Shown here: positions 13,878 to 16,873 of the stretch, piece by piece | How positions within the stretch are numbered: the stretch's first letter is position 1 | Layout of the letters: every line of letters starts with the position of its first letter | Origin: Verrucomicrobiales bacterium | GTDB taxonomy: Bacteria; Verrucomicrobiota; Verrucomicrobiia; Limisphaerales; JAFMIX01 | Reading direction: 5' to 3' | Length of the DNA: 16,873 nt | Assembly: GCA_017853785.1 (NCBI GenBank) | Contig: JAFMIX010000013.1 | Location: 1-16,873 of the forward strand | The notes under the pieces: model-generated | Seen by the model: the letters and a program-made list of their open reading frames with translations, nothing else | The model's database searches: none | What the model was told of the DNA's origin: nothing | Made by a program: the position numbers and the translations under genes

Positions 13878-14902
13878 GCATCGTCGCCATCGGTTTGAGC
13901 CATCGCACCGCGCCGGTCAGCGTGCGCGAGCGGTTTGCCTTCGACTCCGCGCGGCTGCCCGCCATCCTGCAAACCCTCCGCGACTCGCGCATCGTGGACG
14001 AAGTCGTCATTGTCTCCACCTGCAACCGCGTGGAAATCTACGCCGCCACCTCGCTCGCTCCCGACCAAGCCTGCGCCGCCCTGCACGAATTCCTCGTCAG
14101 CCACCACGCCTACAGCGATCCGCTCACCGACGAGATCTACAAATTCACCGAGCCGCACAGCGTGGAACACCTCTTCAAGGTCGCCAGTGGCCTTGATTCC
14201 ATGGTGCTTGGCGAGACGGAAATACTCGGCCAGCTGAAGACCGCCTATGACCTCGCGCTCCAGCACAAGCACACCGGCGGTCGGCTGAACAAAGCCTTCC
14301 AGCGCGCCTTCAACACCGCCAAGCACATCCGCACCGAAACCGGGATCCAGCGCGGCAGCATCTCCGTCGCCTCCGTCGGCGTGGAATTGGCCGAAAAGAT
14401 TTTCGCCGACCTCGCCGACCGCCATGTCCTCTTCATCGGGGCCGGCGACACCAGCGAGAAAGCCGCCCGCGCCATGCTCTCGCGCGGGGCAAAAAGCATC
14501 ACCGTCACCAATCGTTCGCCGGAGAAGGCCGTTGCCCTCGCTGCTGAACTGGGCGGTCGCACGGTGCCGTTCGCCGATTGGACCGCCGCCTTCGCCGCCA
14601 TCGACATCGTCATCAGCAGCACCGCCGCCCCGAATTTTGTGCTCGACCGCGTGCGGCTCGAACCGCTCATGAAGTCCCGGCAACAGCGCCCATTGCTACT
14701 CATCGACCTCGCCGTCCCGCGCGACATTGATCCCAAAGTCAACTTCATGGAGAACGTCTACCTTTACAACGTGGACGACCTCCAGGGCATCGCCGCTGAT
14801 TCCCTCAAGCAACGCCAGCAGGAGATCGCCCGCTGCGAGCAGATCATCCGCGAAAAAGCCGCCGCGTTACTCGGCACTTCCCGGTCCATTCCCGTCACCT
14901 GA
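13874..14902 (+). CDS. hemA: Glutamyl-tRNA reductase, short form lacking the C-terminal dimerisation domain
   Basis: Reduces glutamyl-tRNA(Glu) to glutamate-1-semialdehyde with NADPH, the first committed step of C5-pathway tetrapyrrole synthesis. The N-terminal catalytic domain has IVAIGLSHRTAPVSVRERF and the nucleophile Cys50 in VIVSTCNRVEIYA; then VEHLFKVASGLDSMVLGETEILGQ and RGSISVASVGVELA. The NADPH domain has FIGAGDTSEKAARAML and VTNRSPEKA, followed by LLIDLAVPRDIDP and YNVDDL. The protein stops at 342 aa, soon after the start of the long spinal helix (KQRQQEIARCEQII). Typical family members run to about 400-450 aa and end in a helical dimerisation domain that is missing here; hemC begins three bases after the stop, so no frameshifted remainder exists. 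The start ATG 13874 overlaps the hemX stop by four bases. Catalytic assignment is firm. Confidence 0.96.
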   Translation: MSIVAIGLSHRTAPVSVRERFAFDSARLPAILQTLRDSRIVDEVVIVSTCNRVEIYAATSLAPDQACAALHEFLVSHHAYSDPLTDEIYKFTEPHSVEHLFKVASGLDSMVLGETEILGQLKTAYDLALQHKHTGGRLNKAFQRAFNTAKHIRTETGIQRGSISVASVGVELAEKIFADLADRHVLFIGAGDTSEKAARAMLSRGAKSITVTNRSPEKAVALAAELGGRTVPFADWTAAFAAIDIVISSTAAPNFVLDRVRLEPLMKSRQQRPLLLIDLAVPRDIDPKVNFMENVYLYNVDDLQGIAADSLKQRQQEIARCEQIIREKAAALLGTSRSIPVT

Positions 14903-14905
14903 TTT

Positions 14906-15907
14906 GTGTCCACCAAACGCCCCATCATCATCTGCACCCGTGGCAGCGCACTGGCACTGGCGCAGGCCAACAACGTCCTCGCCCAATGCCGCAAGGCCTT
15001 CCCGCGCCTGACCTTCGAGCTGAAGATCATGAAGACCACCGGCGACAAACTGCTCACCGCGTCGCTCGCCAACCCCGACAAGGATTTGCCCAAGGGTCTT
15101 TTCACGAAGGAACTGGAAGTTGCCTTGCTCGCGGGCCGCGCTGACCTCGCGGTGCACAGCCTCAAAGATCTGCCCACCGAACTTCCGGCCGGCCTCACGC
15201 TCGGGGCCGTCGGCAAACGCGCCGATGTGCGGGATGTGTTGATCTACCGGGATGCCGCGCATCGGGAAAAACAGCAGCCCGTCGCCGCAACAAAGTTGCG
15301 CGGCTTCAAGCCCCGGCTTGCCATCAAGGATTTGCCCAAGGGTGCGGTCATTGCCACCAGCAGCACACGCCGCCAGGCACAGTTGCGCGAACTCCGGCGT
15401 GACCTGAAATTCACTGAGTTGCGCGGCAACGTCAGCACGCGGTTGAAGAAGCTCGCCGCCAACGGCGATATCGACGCCACCATGCTCGCCGCAGCGGGGT
15501 TGGGCCGGTTGAAGTTCACCATCACGCCCGCTGGCAAGCTCATTGGTGAAGGCGTTCCCGACGGCCTGCTGGCCACGGTGTTGGACGCCGAGGTGATGAT
15601 TCCCTGCGTCGGTCAGGCGGCGGTCGGCATCGAAATTCGCGCCGGCGACGAGCGCATCGCCGCGATTTGTGCGCGGCTCAATCACGCGCCCACGCTGGCG
15701 TGCGTCATGGCGGAACGCGCGTTCCTCGCGGCGATGGGCGGCGGTTGCGCCAGCCCGGTGGGTGCGCACGCGGAAGTTGTCGGGAAACAGGTCGCCATGC
15801 GCGTGGTCTCTTTCATCGGCGGCAAAGGCAAGCGCGCCAAAGGCAAACGCGGCATCAACGCAGCAAAAGACCTCGGCATGGCACTGGCGGGGAAGCTGAA
15901 GAACTGA
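14906..15907 (+). CDS. hemC: Hydroxymethylbilane synthase (porphobilinogen deaminase)
   Basis: Joins four porphobilinogen units into hydroxymethylbilane using a covalently bound dipyrromethane cofactor. The 333-aa product has IICTRGSALALAQ at the N-terminus, DLAVHSLKDLPTEL with the catalytic region Asp and Lys, IATSSTRRQAQL and ELRGNVSTRLKKL (Arg residues that bind substrate carboxylates), and the cofactor Cys281 in GGGCASPVGAHA. It is about 20 residues longer than E. coli HemC (313), partly through a Lys/Gln-rich insertion before IKDLPKGAVIATSS. The start is GTG 14906, three bases after the hemA stop, with no separate Shine-Dalgarno. The C-terminal region contains a 15-bp tandem duplication encoding GKGKRAKGKR. 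hemD, often next, is not present; a convergent minus-strand ORF follows. Confidence 0.97.
   Translation: MSTKRPIIICTRGSALALAQANNVLAQCRKAFPRLTFELKIMKTTGDKLLTASLANPDKDLPKGLFTKELEVALLAGRADLAVHSLKDLPTELPAGLTLGAVGKRADVRDVLIYRDAAHREKQQPVAATKLRGFKPRLAIKDLPKGAVIATSSTRRQAQLRELRRDLKFTELRGNVSTRLKKLAANGDIDATMLAAAGLGRLKFTITPAGKLIGEGVPDGLLATVLDAEVMIPCVGQAAVGIEIRAGDERIAAICARLNHAPTLACVMAERAFLAAMGGGCASPVGAHAEVVGKQVAMRVVSFIGGKGKRAKGKRGINAAKDLGMALAGKLKN
15824..15858. repeat. Imperfect 15-bp tandem duplication in the hemC 3' region
   Basis: GGCAAAGGCAAGCGC is followed directly by GCCAAAGGCAAACGC, a 15-bp duplication differing at two positions, encoding GKGKRAKGKR in frame. It is at a likely surface turn of the C-terminal domain. 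This is minor and could be ordinary slippage. Confidence 0.5.
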
Positions 15908-15939
15908 AGTTTGGCGGGACGCGTTGCCCAAATCCGGTT

Positions 15940-16101
15940 TCAACGAACTGGGGTGGTTGCGCGCGGCGGATTATTTAAATCCCGGAACTGCTGCATACGC
16001 TTCACCTCAGCCATCATCCAGAGCACCGCTAGGACTGCGCCTGCCACGAACAGCCCGGTCACGAGCCATGCCCAGCGGTGGTTGGAAGTTTCTTTGCCCA
16101 C
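15940..16101 (-). CDS. Small single-pass membrane protein downstream of thiD
   Basis: A 53-aa ORF beginning with GTG at 16101, four bases after the thiD stop (16106). It encodes a short polar N-terminus (GKETSNHRWAW), one clear hydrophobic helix (LVTGLFVAGAVLAVLWMM) and a charged tail (AEVKRMQQFRDLNNPPRATTPVR). The aromatic residues at the helix entry and basic residues just after it look like a genuine membrane anchor with the C-terminus in the cytoplasm. The open frame extends upstream to 16230, but that part is a shadow of thiD. I do not recognise a family and there is no ribosome-binding site, so expression would depend on thiD coupling. Confidence is limited by small size. Confidence 0.5.
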   Translation of the reverse strand: MGKETSNHRWAWLVTGLFVAGAVLAVLWMMAEVKRMQQFRDLNNPPRATTPVR

Positions 16102-16105
16102 AAGT

Positions 16106-16873
16106 TCAAACTGTTCCCAGCGTGGTGTGTTTGCCAATGCGCCGGCTGCCCGCGATGGCGCGGGTGATGGATTCCTTGGCGCGGGTGACGGCGTCCGGCA
16201 AGGCGCAACCCCGCGCCAAGTGCGCCGCAATCGCCGCCGAATAGGTGCAACCCGTGCCGTGCAGATGCAGTCCGCGGATGAACGGCGCGGTCAGCAGCAA
16301 TTCGGTTTTGCCGTCGAAGAAAATGTCCACCGCTTCGCGACTGCCGCGCAGATGGCCGCCTTTCACCAGCACCGCGCAGCCGTAGCGGCACCAGAGCGCC
16401 TGCGCGGCGGCGCGCATTTCCTCCACGGCGACCGGCTTGCGGCCGAGCAGGACTTCTGTTTCGTCGAGGTTTGGCGTGATGATGGCGGCAAGCGGGAACA
16501 GTTCGGCAGTCAACGCCCTGATGGCGGCGGGCTGGAGGAGTTTCGCGCCGCTGGTGGCGACCATGACGGGATCGACGACTAATTTGGAATTGCGAATTTC
16601 AAATTTTGAATTTCGAAAAAATTTCGCGACGGTATGGATGATTTCGGCGGAAAACAGCATTCCGGTCTTCACAGCGGCGGGCGGGAGTTCGGCAAAGACG
16701 GCTTCAATTTGCTGCCGGATGATTTTAGGCGAAGCCGGTTCGATGCCGCTGACGCCGCGTGGGTTTTGCGCGGTGAGACAGGTGATGGCGCACGTACCGT
16801 GGACGCCGAGCGCGGTGAACATTTTCAGGTCGGCCAGCACGCCCGCGCCGCCGCCGCTGTCCGAGCCGGCAAT
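16106..16873 (-). CDS. thiD: Hydroxymethylpyrimidine/phosphomethylpyrimidine kinase, 5' end outside window
   Basis: Phosphorylates HMP and then HMP-phosphate to give the pyrimidine diphosphate used for thiamine. The first visible residues, IAGSDSGGGAG, are the N-terminal substrate-binding motif, so only a handful of codons are missing beyond the right edge; 255 residues are seen. Then come ADLKMFTALGVHG, TAQNP, AVKTGML, LVVDPVMVATSGAKLL, ITPNLDETEVLLG, VLVKGGH and the C-terminal anion-hole region LHGTGCTYSAAIAAHLARG. These define the ThiD branch of the ribokinase superfamily; pyridoxal kinases share it, but TPNLxE and DPVMVxxSG fit ThiD. An AT-rich 5 x 7-bp array adds RNSKFEIRNSK just before the strand LVVDPV. 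Other thi genes are not in view. Confidence 0.94.
   Translation of the reverse strand: MAGSDSGGGAGVLADLKMFTALGVHGTCAITCLTAQNPRGVSGIEPASPKIIRQQIEAVFAELPPAAVKTGMLFSAEIIHTVAKFFRNSKFEIRNSKLVVDPVMVATSGAKLLQPAAIRALTAELFPLAAIITPNLDETEVLLGRKPVAVEEMRAAAQALWCRYGCAVLVKGGHLRGSREAVDIFFDGKTELLLTAPFIRGLHLHGTGCTYSAAIAAHLARGCALPDAVTRAKESITRAIAGSRRIGKHTTLGTV
16581..16615. repeat. In-frame AT-rich heptamer array (5 x 7 bp) inside thiD
   Basis: The plus-strand units are AATTTGG, AATTGCG, AATTTCA, AATTTTG, AATTTCG, five contiguous 7-bp units sharing the core AATT. The run is strikingly AT-rich inside a GC-rich gene. In the coding strand it encodes about FRNSKFEIRNSKL between an alpha helix (IIHTVAKF) and the conserved strand LVVDPVMV, a loop position where length variation should be tolerated. 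Confidence 0.85.

Noticed and set aside
14867..15943. 358-codon minus-strand frame opposite hemC
   Set aside because: hemC has its cofactor Cys motif and correct length; this frame is antisense noise.

Overview
This window is 16.9 kb of GC-rich, gene-dense bacterial chromosome made of housekeeping genes. There is no plasmid, phage, rRNA, tRNA or CRISPR signal. The gene set, the scarcity of Shine-Dalgarno sequences and the kinds of short repeats buried inside genes suggest a Verrucomicrobiota-like bacterium (Pedosphaera/Limisphaera side). That placement is an inference from style, not from a marker search.

Layout, left to right. The 5' part of a Y-family DNA polymerase (dinB-like, minus strand, cut by the window edge) diverges from an inositol-monophosphatase-family gene (plus). 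The latter converges on an rdgB/HAM1-type nucleotide-pool sanitiser (minus), which lies just downstream of the primary sigma factor rpoD (minus). rpoD diverges from a two-domain ABC-F ATPase (plus). The ABC-F gene converges on PTS enzyme I (ptsI, minus), which diverges from polA (plus). polA ends on top of the stop codon of a minus-strand cluster whose transcription order is A-type Fe-S carrier, HscB-like J-protein, unknown secreted protein. A plus-strand heme cluster follows: a HemX/CcsA-type membrane protein, hemA and hemC, packed with 4-nt overlap and 3-nt spacing. The right end holds a small one-helix membrane ORF and thiD, both minus, with thiD cut by the edge.

Functional themes are DNA synthesis and genome hygiene (Pol IV-like, Pol I, RdgB), global gene expression (RpoD, ABC-F), Fe-S and tetrapyrrole cofactor supply, thiamine salvage/synthesis, and an enzyme I without its sugar permeases in view. 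HemA is unusually short (342 aa) and appears to lack the C-terminal dimerisation domain.

The most unusual signal is not a gene. Five genes carry short low-complexity or palindromic repeats inserted in frame. rdgB has a 4 x 7-bp array, hscB a 4 x 7-bp array and thiD a 5 x 7-bp array. The unknown secreted protein has a ~141-bp element with 36-bp inverted ends built of 8-bp units, and polA has a ~41-bp GC-rich palindrome in the linker between its two exonuclease domains. The unit sequences are all different, but three arrays share the same architecture: four units, with the variant unit in the same position. In the secreted protein, the repeat arm encodes the hydrophobic core of the apparent signal peptide. 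This looks like a family of structurally related mini-repeats tolerated in, and occasionally recruited by, essential genes.
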